DNA of 19,001 bases from Bacteroides sp. (GTDB lineage: Bacteria > Bacteroidota > Bacteroidia > Bacteroidales > SM23-62): positions 1-19,001 of the forward strand of contig JAUUZM010000012.1 in the NCBI GenBank assembly GCA_030589965.1. The letters run 5' to 3'. The position numbers were made by a program, and so were the translations under genes. This document shows, in pieces, positions 7,332 to 14,993 of this stretch. The first letter of the stretch is position 1. Every line of letters starts with the position of its first letter. A model generated the notes under the pieces. It did not search any database. It was not told where the DNA came from and saw nothing but the letters and a program-made list of their open reading frames with translations.

Positions 7332-7389
7332 GAATTTGATGTTGCCGGTGAACTAAAATTATTGTTACTTTGCACTTTCTGAATCGTTT

Positions 7390-7658
7390 ATGTGGATAAA
7401 ACATGTTACTGGATTACTGATACTATTGATTGTGTATGTTTCCTGTTCACCTGAAAAATCTGGTGATCAGCAAAACTCCGGAAAGGAAAAACAGGGTATG
7501 GGAGGAGAGATCAGTTTTGAGAAATCTGAGCATGATCTGGGTACAGTATTACAGGGCGAATAGGAAAGCAGAGTAAAACAGTTACTCTTCAAACAAATGG
7601 AAAACTCAGGGTTGTCAAGTTGACAATCAGAGCAGATATAATAAAGTCGAATTCGTAA
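7390..7658 (+). pseudogene. Internally deleted DUF1573 lipoprotein gene
   Basis: An ATG at 7390 opens a 57-codon frame ending at TAG 7561–7563. It encodes a lipoprotein signal (hydrophobic residues about 7–17, Cys19 after Val-Ser), a polar linker, then 'ISFEKSEHDLGTVLQGE', the usual first strand of DUF1573 domains. Immediately after, in another frame from 7563, 31 codons read GKQSKTVTLQTNG... to ADIIKSNS and stop at TAA 7656–7658; this is the recognisable last strand pair of DUF1573. The central part (the FxFxNTG and CGCT region, roughly 55–60 residues by family length) is missing and the join is out of frame. An intact DUF1573 gene is normally found exactly here between nusB and yajC, so this is best read as a deletion remnant. 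An assembly or base-call fault is the alternative. Confidence 0.8.
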
Positions 7659-7680
7659 TTTTTTAAATAAACCATTAGTG

Positions 7681-8004
7681 ATGAATAATTTTATGTTGAT
7701 TTTTCTTATGCCGCAATCACCGGATCAAAGTCCGATTCCATCTTTTGTATTCCTTCTGCTGATCATCGTTGTATTTTACTTCTTTATGATCAGGCCACAG
7801 ATGAAAAAACAAAAAGACCTTAAAACTTACAGGGAAGGATTAAGTAAAGGGGATAAAGTAATTACCACAGGTGGAATCTATGGCAAGGTAATGGATCTTA
7901 AGGACCAAACGGTTACCGTTGAGATTGCAGATAATGTAAGAATCAAGATTGATAAGAACGCCATTATCAAGGACAATACTGATTTGGCTAACCCGAAGAA
8001 GTAG
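7681..8004 (+). CDS. yajC: Preprotein translocase accessory subunit YajC
   Basis: A 107-residue small membrane protein of the SecDF–YajC complex, which assists Sec export at the inner membrane. A single hydrophobic helix (about 18–37, ending FYFFMIRPQ) is followed by the classic 'RPQMKKQKDLKTYREGLSKG' and 'GDKVITTGGIYGKV' sequence of YajC, then two short strands and a Lys/Asp-rich end. The ATG at 7681 is used; a GTG just before it at 7678 is an alternative start that would add one residue. No Shine-Dalgarno sequence is evident. It follows the broken DUF1573 gene by 22 bases and precedes ybbR by 49 bases. Confidence 0.93.
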   Translation: MNNFMLIFLMPQSPDQSPIPSFVFLLLIIVVFYFFMIRPQMKKQKDLKTYREGLSKGDKVITTGGIYGKVMDLKDQTVTVEIADNVRIKIDKNAIIKDNTDLANPKK

Positions 8005-8053
8005 GCGGAATCATCGCATGGTTGCCAGCTTGAATGCGTTCATCTGTTAACAT

Positions 8054-9079
8054 ATGCAGAAAAAAGAAACAGGGAATAGAAAACTGGGAGATCAGATAAA
8101 AAGGTTTACCAGGGGGGCGGAGCGAAAAAAGATCACCTTGAACAGAAAAGTTCTGATCTTTTTCTTTTTCCTTATGCTTTCTGTTCTCTTTTGGTTTCTG
8201 ACCGCTCTGAACAAGGATGATTATGTTACGTCCATATCCTATCCGGTTTTTTTCAGCCAATTCCCGGAAGATAAGGTACTGGTAAATGATATACCCGACA
8301 GGCTTGAGCTAACAGTAAATGCAAGTGGTTTTACACTCCTCAGTTTCCAACTCAAGTCCAGACTGACTCCCATAACCTTTGCTGTTAATTCATTTTCCCC
8401 CAACCGGTTCAAGAACGATCCTAACTCACTATATATATTAACAAGTAATGCCAAAGACGACATTGCCAGGCAGTTATCCAGTGAAATAGATATTCTCGAT
8501 ATCAAGCCGGATTCCCTGATTTTTATATTTGCGGACCGGATAAAGAAACAGGTTCCTGTTGTACCCTCACTGGATCTCAGATTTGAGCAACAATTCATGC
8601 AGGTTGGTCCCTATATTCTTGAACCGGATAGTGTCACAATATCCGGACCCGAGGTAATCGTCGACAGTATCTTGGCTGTCGAAACGGAAACTTTCAGGAA
8701 ATTATCTATCAACGAGAGTTTTAACCAGGAACTCAGCTTATTATCCGTTAATAAAATTGATATTAATCCTGTTGAGATCTGGTTGAAGGTCCCTGTGGAG
8801 AAATTCACCGAGGCCAGTTTTAAAATCCCTATTGAAGTTGTAAATCTGCCTGATTCATTGATACTCCGAACATTTCCCGGCAAGGTGAATATTACCTGCC
8901 AGGTAGGACTCAGTGCTTATGAGTCCCTGAATGAACATCTTTTCAGAGCTGTAATTGATTATGGGGATGTCGGCAGTATGCTTGGCAGTAAACTGCAGGT
9001 AAACCTGGTTAAGATCCCTGATTATATACAGGCAGTGAATTATTCACCCACGAGTGTTGAATATATCCTGGAAAAATAA
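8054..9079 (+). CDS. YbbR-domain (CdaR-like) membrane-anchored protein
   Basis: A 341-residue protein with a basic N-terminal tail (about 1–32), one membrane helix (about 33–50) and a long extracytoplasmic part made of repeated beta-rich YbbR-like domains. The typical 'FWFLTALNKDDYVTSISYPV' segment after the helix and later 'VPSLDLRF', 'VTISGPEVIVDSI' and 'FKIPIEVVNLPDSL' stretches fit YbbR repeats. In Firmicutes the family member CdaR regulates the diadenylate cyclase CdaA; here no cyclase gene is adjacent and that role is not shown. The stop codon overlaps the coaE start by one base (TAATG), so translation of the two is probably coupled. Its place after yajC is the usual Bacteroidales order. 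Confidence 0.85.
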   Translation: MQKKETGNRKLGDQIKRFTRGAERKKITLNRKVLIFFFFLMLSVLFWFLTALNKDDYVTSISYPVFFSQFPEDKVLVNDIPDRLELTVNASGFTLLSFQLKSRLTPITFAVNSFSPNRFKNDPNSLYILTSNAKDDIARQLSSEIDILDIKPDSLIFIFADRIKKQVPVVPSLDLRFEQQFMQVGPYILEPDSVTISGPEVIVDSILAVETETFRKLSINESFNQELSLLSVNKIDINPVEIWLKVPVEKFTEASFKIPIEVVNLPDSLILRTFPGKVNITCQVGLSAYESLNEHLFRAVIDYGDVGSMLGSKLQVNLVKIPDYIQAVNYSPTSVEYILEK

Positions 9080-9687
9080 TGTTTAATGTTGGCGTTACAG
9101 GCGGAATAGGATCAGGCAAATCAATTATTTGCAGGATATTCCGAAACCTCCATATTAAGATATACGACGCCGATTCAGAGGCAAGAAGGATTATGGCTGA
9201 AGATGCTGAAATCCGGGAGGGATTGTTAAGGAAGTTTGGAAAAAATACGTTTAGGGGATTGGAACTGGACCGGAAATATCTTGCCGGGAAAATATTTACG
9301 GATTCTGATGCACGTTCTTTTGTAAATGGACTCGTTCATCCCAAGGTCAGGGAAGATTTTATGAATTGGAGCAAGAAGCAGTCCGGTCCATACGTTATTG
9401 AAGAGGCTGCCTTACTTTTTGAATCAGGTGGATGGAAGGACCTGGATTTTACCATCCTGGTTACAGCTCCCGAAGAATTACGAATTTCGAGGATTATTAA
9501 AAGGGACCAGATTGAGAGGGGAGATGTACTGGCCAGACTGGCCAGCCAGATCGATGTGGATGAGGCAGCCAAAATGGCAGATCTGAGGATTCAGAATGAT
9601 GATAATGAGTTTGTTATACCAAAGGTTCTGGCAGCAGATAAGCTGATTAAAAAACGCATGAATGAGAAGAAACAGGAGATGGAATGA
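9079..9687 (+). CDS. coaE: Dephospho-CoA kinase
   Basis: A 202-residue cytoplasmic kinase of normal CoaE length, catalysing the last step of coenzyme A synthesis, ATP-dependent phosphorylation of the ribose 3'-OH of dephospho-CoA. The P-loop GGIGSGKS is at residues 8–15; 'YDADSEARRI' follows near 29–38 with the Asp-Ala-Asp signature, then 'VHPKVREDF' near 87–95, 'EEAALLFESG' near 109–118, and 'RDQIERGDVLARLASQ' near 142–157 as the lid/adenine region with its Arg. The later 'ADLRIQNDD' (about 167–175) is the usual 'aD.vI.N.g' motif. Start is ATG overlapping the ybbR stop. Confidence 0.95.
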   Translation: MFNVGVTGGIGSGKSIICRIFRNLHIKIYDADSEARRIMAEDAEIREGLLRKFGKNTFRGLELDRKYLAGKIFTDSDARSFVNGLVHPKVREDFMNWSKKQSGPYVIEEAALLFESGGWKDLDFTILVTAPEELRISRIIKRDQIERGDVLARLASQIDVDEAAKMADLRIQNDDNEFVIPKVLAADKLIKKRMNEKKQEME

Positions 9688-9729
9688 TATTTGATCACTT
9701 TATATATCTTTAAAACCAAATGATCAGGA

Positions 9730-10464
9730 ATGGCTAAGTACGGAAAATGGATAGGAGGGGGACTCGGATGGGCGGTTGGTGGACCCATCGGTGGGTTGCT
9801 GGGATTCGCTGTCGGCTCAATGTTTGATAAGAAGGATGGTGCACAGGCTGGGGGCCAACGACAAAGAGTATTTACAGGTACTACCCATGGTGATTTTACC
9901 ATGAGTCTGATTGTCCTGGTAGCTGCTGTTATGAAGGCTGACGGCAGGATTATGCAATCCGAATTGGATTATGTCAGAGATTATTTCAATAAGAGTTTTG
10001 GTCCGGCGGCATCCCGTGACGCCATGCTTTACCTGCGTGATCTGTTAAAGCAGCAAATACCCTTGAGGGATGTCAGCCTGCAAATAAGGCAGCGACTGGA
10101 TAAGCCATCAAGACTGCAATTGCTTCATTTTCTGTACGGTGTTTCTCAGGCGGATGGTAAGATTCACCCCGAGGAAGTCAGAATCATCGAAGAGATTGCA
10201 GGACATATGGGAATATCTGCTGCAGATATGGATTCCATCAGGAACATGTTCTTCGAGGACGTGGATTCTGCCTACAAAATTCTGGAAATTGAAAAATCAG
10301 TAAGCGAAGAAGATATTAAGAAAGCTTACCGCAGAATGGCAAATAAATATCATCCCGATAAGGTGTCATACCTTGGAGAAGACATCAAGAAAGCAGCCGG
10401 TGAAAAATTCCGGAAAGTGAAGAATGCTTACGATAAAATTAAAAAAGAACGCGGAATGCGGTAA
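9730..10464 (+). CDS. TerB/J-domain protein, DjlA-like co-chaperone
   Basis: A 244-residue protein in the order of DjlA: a Gly-rich N-terminal segment (about 8–31, GGGLGWAVGGPIGGLLGFAVG) that could be a glycine-zipper membrane segment, a TerB-like helical domain (about 54–155, with two 'ADGRI/ADGKI' acidic motifs at about 70–74 and 141–145), and a C-terminal J domain (about 180–242) with the essential HPD at 208–210. J domains stimulate DnaK ATPase; DjlA recruits DnaK to the membrane. It starts 42 bases after coaE. A role in envelope stress is inferred from the family only. Confidence 0.88.
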   Translation: MAKYGKWIGGGLGWAVGGPIGGLLGFAVGSMFDKKDGAQAGGQRQRVFTGTTHGDFTMSLIVLVAAVMKADGRIMQSELDYVRDYFNKSFGPAASRDAMLYLRDLLKQQIPLRDVSLQIRQRLDKPSRLQLLHFLYGVSQADGKIHPEEVRIIEEIAGHMGISAADMDSIRNMFFEDVDSAYKILEIEKSVSEEDIKKAYRRMANKYHPDKVSYLGEDIKKAAGEKFRKVKNAYDKIKKERGMR

Positions 10465-10510
10465 CCTGATCAATGATTAATGCGTAAATTGTGATTATAA
10501 ACCTAGACTA

Positions 10511-11155
10511 ATGGCAGAGAAAAAAGAATACAAGAAGGCTGTAAAACCTGAAGCAAAAAAAGCGGTACAAGCTGAGAAATCAAAAGATACAAAGTTGGTA
10601 GAAGATGTTGTTGCATCCGTGAAGGAAGAAGAGAGCTATCTGAAAGACCTTATGGCGATTTCCGGACATGGGGGACTCTTCCGTTTTGTTACACAAGGCC
10701 ATAACGGGGTCATTGTGGAGTCTATTGAAACGGGTAAACGAATGCAGGCCTTTGCAACTATGAAAGTCAGTGCACTGGAAGACATTGCCATTTATACCGA
10801 AGATGACGAAGTTAAGTTTGAAGAAATTGTTGCATCGATTCATAAATATGAAAAAGGTAAAGAAGCCATTTCTCCGAAATCCTCAGCTGATGAACTCAAG
10901 GAATATTTCGGTGCTATATTGCCAGAATACGACAGAGACAGGGTATATGTTTCTGACATTAAAAAGGTACTGAACTGGTATAATCTCCTCCTAAAATACG
11001 ATCTGATCGAGATCGGGAAAAAGAAAGCGGCCGCTAAAGCCGACCCTGAGAAAGAAGCCAAATCAGATCCTGAGAAAGAAGCTAAGTCAGAAGCTAAGCC
11101 TGAGCCGACAAAGGATGCCGATCAGGAAGACGAGAAAATCTCCAGCCAGTCCTGA
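10511..11155 (+). CDS. DUF5606 family protein
   Basis: A 214-residue protein. Residues about 42–175 match the Bacteroidota-specific DUF5606 family, starting 'YLKDLMAISGHGGLFRFVTQ' and 'GVIVESIETGKRMQAF', then a 'IYTEDDEVKFEEI' strand-helix and 'VYVSDIKKVLNWYNLL' near the end. The function of the family is unknown; there is no signal peptide or membrane segment, so it is probably cytoplasmic. Both ends are low-complexity: Lys/Ala/Glu-rich at 1–36 and an Ala/Lys/Glu/Pro tail at about 176–214 containing an eight-residue tandem repeat. It closes the housekeeping run and is followed by about 150 bases before the sugar cluster. Confidence 0.8.
   Translation: MAEKKEYKKAVKPEAKKAVQAEKSKDTKLVEDVVASVKEEESYLKDLMAISGHGGLFRFVTQGHNGVIVESIETGKRMQAFATMKVSALEDIAIYTEDDEVKFEEIVASIHKYEKGKEAISPKSSADELKEYFGAILPEYDRDRVYVSDIKKVLNWYNLLLKYDLIEIGKKKAAAKADPEKEAKSDPEKEAKSEAKPEPTKDADQEDEKISSQS
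11042..11089 (+). repeat. 24-bp in-frame tandem repeat, two copies
   Basis: Two adjacent 24-base units (11042–11065 and 11066–11089) each encode DPEKEAKS and differ at a few third positions. A partial third unit (SEAKPEP) follows. It lies in the disordered tail of the DUF5606 protein, where copy number is likely free to vary. Confidence 0.8.
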
Positions 11156-11212
11156 TTTGTCTCCTGTATTTCTCTTAGGTTTCTTAGAACCCTTATTTGA
11201 TATTTTACACCT

Positions 11213-11220
11213 TATTTTTG
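11213..11220 (+). promoter_or_regulatory. Candidate −7 box upstream of the fucose cluster
   Basis: TATTTTTG matches TAnnTTTG exactly and lies 86 bases before the mutarotase ATG in a 151-base gene-free gap. The only nearby TTTG (11196–11199) is 13 bases upstream, shorter than the usual 19–21, so the call is tentative. A GC-poor inverted pair (ACTTGC at 11248–11253 with GCAAGT at 11275–11280) downstream would fall in the leader. Confidence 0.35.
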
Positions 11221-11306
11221 CAATCCGGTAACTCAACTTATTTACTAACTTGCAAATTACTGCCCGAAATCAGGCAAGTTTGTATAGTATTATAAGTTAA
11301 AGGGGA

Positions 11307-11681
11307 ATGGAATATCTATCAAAAAAAGGCTACAAGTATTATAAACGATTCTGCAAAACACTTACTCTTGAGGATGATCCTCAGCTGATAGAAGATTATA
11401 AAAAGATCCATGCCCCGGGAGCTGCCTGGCCTGAGATTACACAGGGAATGATCGATGTAGGAATCCTTGATATGGAGATATATTTAACAGGGACCAGGTT
11501 GTTCATGATTATGGATACGCAGCAGGATTTCGATCATGACACGGCCATGGCCGAGCTGGCAACCAAACCAAGACAGTCGGAGTGGGAAGCCTATGTCTCC
11601 AGATTCCAGCAAACTTCATCTGAAGCAAGTGCTGATGAAAAATGGCAGGTGATTGATCGCATATATAAGCTAGGCAGCTAA
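11307..11681 (+). CDS. L-rhamnose/L-fucose mutarotase family protein (RhaM-like)
   Basis: A 124-residue protein of the RhaM (DUF718) dimeric alpha/beta-barrel fold, which speeds interconversion of sugar anomers. Characteristic parts are 'LIEDYKKIHAPGAAWPEI' (about 27–44, with His35 and the A-x-W-P-E turn), 'GILDMEIYLTGTRLFMIMDT' (about 51–70) and 'KPRQSEWEAYVSRFQ' (about 88–102). Relatives occur in both rhamnose and fucose gene sets. In this cluster, next to a fuconolactonase-type enzyme and a FucP-type transporter, fucose is the more likely substrate. A mutarotase helps because the dehydrogenase uses one pyranose anomer. The start has AAGGGG immediately upstream. The stop is 3 bases before the lactonase ATG. 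Confidence 0.85.
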   Translation: MEYLSKKGYKYYKRFCKTLTLEDDPQLIEDYKKIHAPGAAWPEITQGMIDVGILDMEIYLTGTRLFMIMDTQQDFDHDTAMAELATKPRQSEWEAYVSRFQQTSSEASADEKWQVIDRIYKLGS

Positions 11682-11684
11682 GCC

Positions 11685-12521
11685 ATGATAATTGACGCCC
11701 ATCACCATCTCTGGGAATTCAATACCTCGGACTACGCTTGGATGGATGATTCCATGTCCATTCTCAAGCAGGATTATCTGCCAGGGAAACTTGAGAAGCA
11801 ATTGGCAGTTGCCGGCGTATCAGGAACCATTGTTATACAGGCAAGACAGAACCTGGAAGAAACCCGCTGGCTGCTCAAACTGGCGGAAGAAAACTCTTTT
11901 ATCAAAGGTGTTGTAGGATGGGTGGATCTCAGGTCTGATCAATTGGAAGAACAACTGGAAGTGTTTGGCGGAAATCCAAAACTGGTAGGCATACGGCATG
12001 TCATTCACGATGAACCGGATGATGATTTCATGCTTCGGCCGGCATTCGTAAACGGGATAGAAAAACTAGGATCATATGGGCTTACCTACGACCTGCTTCT
12101 GTTTCCAAAACATCTTGAGAAAGCTGTGGAATTGGTAAGTATGTTCCCGGATCAGAAGTTTGTGCTGGATCATATCTCCAAACCCCGGATCAAAGCCAGG
12201 ATACTGGCCCCATGGAGGGACGACCTGGAATCTCTTGCCCTCCAGTCCAATGTATGGTGCAAGATATCTGGTTTGGTAACAGAGGCTGATTTAAAAAACT
12301 GGAAATACGAGGATTTTATCCCCTACCTTGATGTGGTAATGGGAGCTTTCGGGACGGACAGGATCATGCTGGGATCGGACTGGCCGGTTTGCAGACTTGC
12401 AGGAGAGTACAAAGAGATCATAGACATTTCAATGAAATATTTCGAAAATTACTCTCATACAGAGAAGGCAAAAGTATTTCGATTAAATTGTAGCGATTTT
12501 TATGATTTTGATTTACCCTAA
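11685..12521 (+). CDS. Amidohydrolase, probable L-fucono-1,5-lactonase
   Basis: A 278-residue TIM-barrel metal-dependent hydrolase of the amidohydrolase-2/COG3618 group. Visible motifs: IIDAHHHLW at 2–10 (the HxH metal pair His6/His8), IQARQN near 51–56, GWVDLRS near 78–84, 'DHISKP' at 152–157 (His153), 'WCKISGL' near 181–187 and 'GSDWPV' at 230–235 with the catalytic Asp232. A characterised COG3618 member hydrolyses L-fucono-1,5-lactone to L-fuconate, the second step of oxidative L-fucose breakdown; this context (mutarotase, sugar transporter and two dehydrogenases) fits that step. L-rhamnono- or galactono-lactone are possible alternative substrates. It is within an obvious operon, 3 bases after the mutarotase and 11 bases before fucP. 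Confidence 0.85.
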   Translation: MIIDAHHHLWEFNTSDYAWMDDSMSILKQDYLPGKLEKQLAVAGVSGTIVIQARQNLEETRWLLKLAEENSFIKGVVGWVDLRSDQLEEQLEVFGGNPKLVGIRHVIHDEPDDDFMLRPAFVNGIEKLGSYGLTYDLLLFPKHLEKAVELVSMFPDQKFVLDHISKPRIKARILAPWRDDLESLALQSNVWCKISGLVTEADLKNWKYEDFIPYLDVVMGAFGTDRIMLGSDWPVCRLAGEYKEIIDISMKYFENYSHTEKAKVFRLNCSDFYDFDLP

Positions 12522-12532
12522 ATACCAAAAAA

Positions 12533-13840
12533 ATGACTGAGAACAAGAAATCATTCCTGGAAGCAAAGTATGTGATTCCATTTATTTTAATAACCTTTTG
12601 CTTTGCTCTCTGGGGATTCGCAAATGATGTTACTAACCCGATGGTAAAGGCCTTCCAGAAAATTTTCCTGATGAATCCTGTACAGGGATCCCTGGTACAG
12701 GTAGCCTTCTATGGTGGGTACTTCGCCATGGCCTTCCCGGCGGCTATGTTTATACGGAAATACACCTATAAGGCGGGGATTCTGGTTGGACTGGGACTAT
12801 ACGCTACCGGGGCCCTGTTATTTATTCCGGCATCTGCCATTGGTCTTTATGGACCCTTCCTGTTCTCCTATTTTATTCTGACATGCGGACTTTCTTTCCT
12901 TGAAACCAGTGCAAATCCCTATATACTTTCCATGGGGGATGAAGAATCTTCCACCAGGCGCCTGAATTTTGCCCAATCCTTTAATCCCATGGGTTCCCTG
13001 ATGGGCATGTACATCGCAAAAACATTCATACAGGCCAGACTTGACCCCAGGGATACCGCTACCCGAATGAATCTCTCACCCGCTGAGTTCGATGCCGTAA
13101 AATCACACGATCTTTCAATACTTGCTAATCCCTACATCGTAATTGGTATAGTCATCCTGGTTATGCTGGTGATAATAGCCATGGTAAAAATGCCCAGGAA
13201 TGCTGATAAGAATCATTCGATTGACCTTGTTCCTACCGTGAAAAGGATCTTTGCCATTCCCAGGTACCGTGAGGGAGTTATCGCCCAGTTCTTTTATGTG
13301 GGTGCCCAGATTATGTGCTGGACCTTCATCATTCATTACGGAACAAGAATCTTTATGGAACAGGGTTTCGGTGAGCAGCAGGCGGAAATTATGGCCCAGC
13401 AGCATAATATAGTAGCCATGGGGATTTTCGTTGTAAGTCGTTTTATCTGTACCTTCCTGCTTAAGTATATTAAGCCCGGAAAACTGCTGATGTACCTGGC
13501 AATTGCTGGAGGGGTCCTCATGCTTGGGGTCATCTTTATTGATGGTATCGCCGGACTATACTGCCTGGTTGGGGTTTCTGCATGTATGTCCCTTATGTTC
13601 CCCACCATTTACGGCATTGCTCTCAGGGGACTGGGAGAGGATGCCAAGTTTGGAGCAGCCGGACTGATTATGGCTATCCTGGGTGGATCCATCATGCCCC
13701 CCATGCAGGGAGCGATCATTAAGCAAGGCACCGTATTTTCAATGCCAGCCGAAAATATCTCGTTTGTTCTGCCCTTTATATGTTTCATTGTTATTGCCAT
13801 CTATGGATACAGAACATGGCTAAAGTTTACTGAGGCATAA
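12533..13840 (+). CDS. fucP: L-fucose:H+ symporter family permease (FucP-type MFS)
   Basis: A 435-residue inner-membrane protein with about 12 hydrophobic helices, normal for the FHS (fucose–galactose–glucose symporter) branch of the major facilitator superfamily. Helix 1 contains FALWGFANDVTNPM (about 24–37), and the family-typical 'LSFLETSANPYILSMG' (about 120–135) and 'RLNFAQSFNPMGSL' (143–156) segments follow. Glu124 and Asn151 align with residues known to matter in E. coli FucP (Glu135, Asn162, recalled). The essential helix-1 Asp of E. coli falls at Asn35 here, with Asp32 three residues earlier. Helix 7 follows a central cytoplasmic loop near 215–235. FHS members also carry D-galactose or glucose, so fucose is inferred from the neighbours. 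Confidence 0.87.
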   Translation: MTENKKSFLEAKYVIPFILITFCFALWGFANDVTNPMVKAFQKIFLMNPVQGSLVQVAFYGGYFAMAFPAAMFIRKYTYKAGILVGLGLYATGALLFIPASAIGLYGPFLFSYFILTCGLSFLETSANPYILSMGDEESSTRRLNFAQSFNPMGSLMGMYIAKTFIQARLDPRDTATRMNLSPAEFDAVKSHDLSILANPYIVIGIVILVMLVIIAMVKMPRNADKNHSIDLVPTVKRIFAIPRYREGVIAQFFYVGAQIMCWTFIIHYGTRIFMEQGFGEQQAEIMAQQHNIVAMGIFVVSRFICTFLLKYIKPGKLLMYLAIAGGVLMLGVIFIDGIAGLYCLVGVSACMSLMFPTIYGIALRGLGEDAKFGAAGLIMAILGGSIMPPMQGAIIKQGTVFSMPAENISFVLPFICFIVIAIYGYRTWLKFTEA

Positions 13841-13901
13841 ATCCGAACCGGGACGATAAACTTTCCGAAAAAATATTTATAGCTGATTAAGCGAAGCTAA
13901 T

Positions 13902-13955
13902 TGAAAGATGAACCTTAATCAAAGAAGAACCTTACTGAAAGATGAAACTGACTGA
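13902..13955 (+). other. Short open frame and 11-bp direct repeat overlapping the aldo/keto reductase start
   Basis: TGAAAGATGAA occurs at 13902–13912 and again at 13936–13946, 34 bases apart, each containing an ATG. The first ATG (13908) reads 15 residues, MNLNQRRTLLKDETD, and stops at TGA 13953–13955, overlapping the real gene start (13942) out of frame. The peptide begins like a Tat signal (QRRTLLK). It may be a translated leader, a remnant of a lost Tat-exported protein gene, or chance. Confidence 0.35.
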
Positions 13956-14991
13956 AAAGAATCCCCTGGGCAAAACAGGTCTTACTGTTCCCCGGATTGT
14001 TTATGGTACCAGTTACCTGGGAAATCTCTACACCGCTCTTCCATATGAGGATAAGCTGGCCCTTATGCGAAAATGGTTTGAGTGTACCGAAAAACCTGTA
14101 GTTATTGATACGGCTGGGAAATATGGCGCTGGACTTGCCCTTGAGGTGATTGGAAAGGGTCTCACAGACCTGGGAATCAATCCCGATGATATTGTCATAA
14201 GTAATAAGCTGGGATGGTTACGCGTACCGCTGGAAACCGAAGAACCTACCTTTGAACCCGGTGCCTGGGCAGACCTTAAGAACGATGCGGTCCAGACCTT
14301 CAGTTATTATGGGATCATTAAATGCCATCAGCAGGGGAATGAATTGCTGGGTGGGACTTACAAAGCAGAAGTCGTATCCATACATGATCCGGATGAGTAT
14401 TTGTTTGCGGCCAGTGATGAGGCGGACAGAACAAAGCGACTGAGAGAGATACTGGAATCCTACAGGGCCCTTTTTGACCTTAAAAAGGAAGGGAAAGTAA
14501 AAGCGATTGGGATTGGATCAAAGGATTGGGAGACTATAAAGGAATTATACGAGCATGTACCCTTCAATTGGGTCATGCTGGCCAATAGTTTCACCATTTT
14601 TCATCATCCCTCTGAATTGCTTGAATTCATCGAAAAGCTGCATCAGGACGGAGTTGGGATCATTAATTCAGCTGTATTCCACGGAGGATTCCTGAGCGGC
14701 GGTAATCTGTTTGATTATCAGGATATACAGCCTGAATCCGAAAAGGGCAGGATCATTTTCCCCTGGAGGGAAAAATTTGATAAAATCTCTGAAAAATACG
14801 GAGTCCGGCCCGGCGATGCCTGTATCCAATTCAGTCTCTCACATCCAGCCATTGCCAGCATGGCGCTGAATACCAGCAAACCGGAAAAGATGAACCGGAA
14901 TGTGGAGATCCTTCAACGGGAGATCCCGGCTGAATACTGGGCGGAGATGAAGAGCGAGGGTATGATTGATCCTGAGTATAATTACCTTTAA
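13942..14991 (+). CDS. Aldo/keto reductase, candidate L-fucose 1-dehydrogenase
   Basis: A 349-residue (beta/alpha)8 NAD(P)-dependent oxidoreductase. The AKR catalytic tetrad is visible as Asp56 and Tyr61 (VIDTAGKYGAG), Lys89 (ISNKLGW) and His147 (VSIHDPDEY). It belongs to the D-threo-aldose 1-dehydrogenase / L-galactose dehydrogenase-like group, which oxidise C1 of L-fucose, D-arabinose or L-galactose to lactones. An extra segment between strands (about 90–140) is longer than in typical AKRs and contains a YYGIIKCHQQGN stretch. It starts 101 bases after fucP and ends 2 bases before the zinc dehydrogenase. The likely job is L-fucose to L-fuconolactone, feeding the lactonase upstream; the other dehydrogenase is a competing candidate. 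Confidence 0.85.
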   Translation: MKLTEKNPLGKTGLTVPRIVYGTSYLGNLYTALPYEDKLALMRKWFECTEKPVVIDTAGKYGAGLALEVIGKGLTDLGINPDDIVISNKLGWLRVPLETEEPTFEPGAWADLKNDAVQTFSYYGIIKCHQQGNELLGGTYKAEVVSIHDPDEYLFAASDEADRTKRLREILESYRALFDLKKEGKVKAIGIGSKDWETIKELYEHVPFNWVMLANSFTIFHHPSELLEFIEKLHQDGVGIINSAVFHGGFLSGGNLFDYQDIQPESEKGRIIFPWREKFDKISEKYGVRPGDACIQFSLSHPAIASMALNTSKPEKMNRNVEILQREIPAEYWAEMKSEGMIDPEYNYL

Positions 14992-14993
14992 TT

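Noticed and set aside
7010..7375. 121-codon minus-strand open frame across the end of nusB
   Set aside because: It is antisense to the strongly conserved C-terminal domain of NusB and has no recognisable features.
7612..7626. Palindrome TTGTCAAGTTGACAA
   Set aside because: It falls within the residual DUF1573 coding sequence; no U-tract follows and no regulator nearby suggests an operator.
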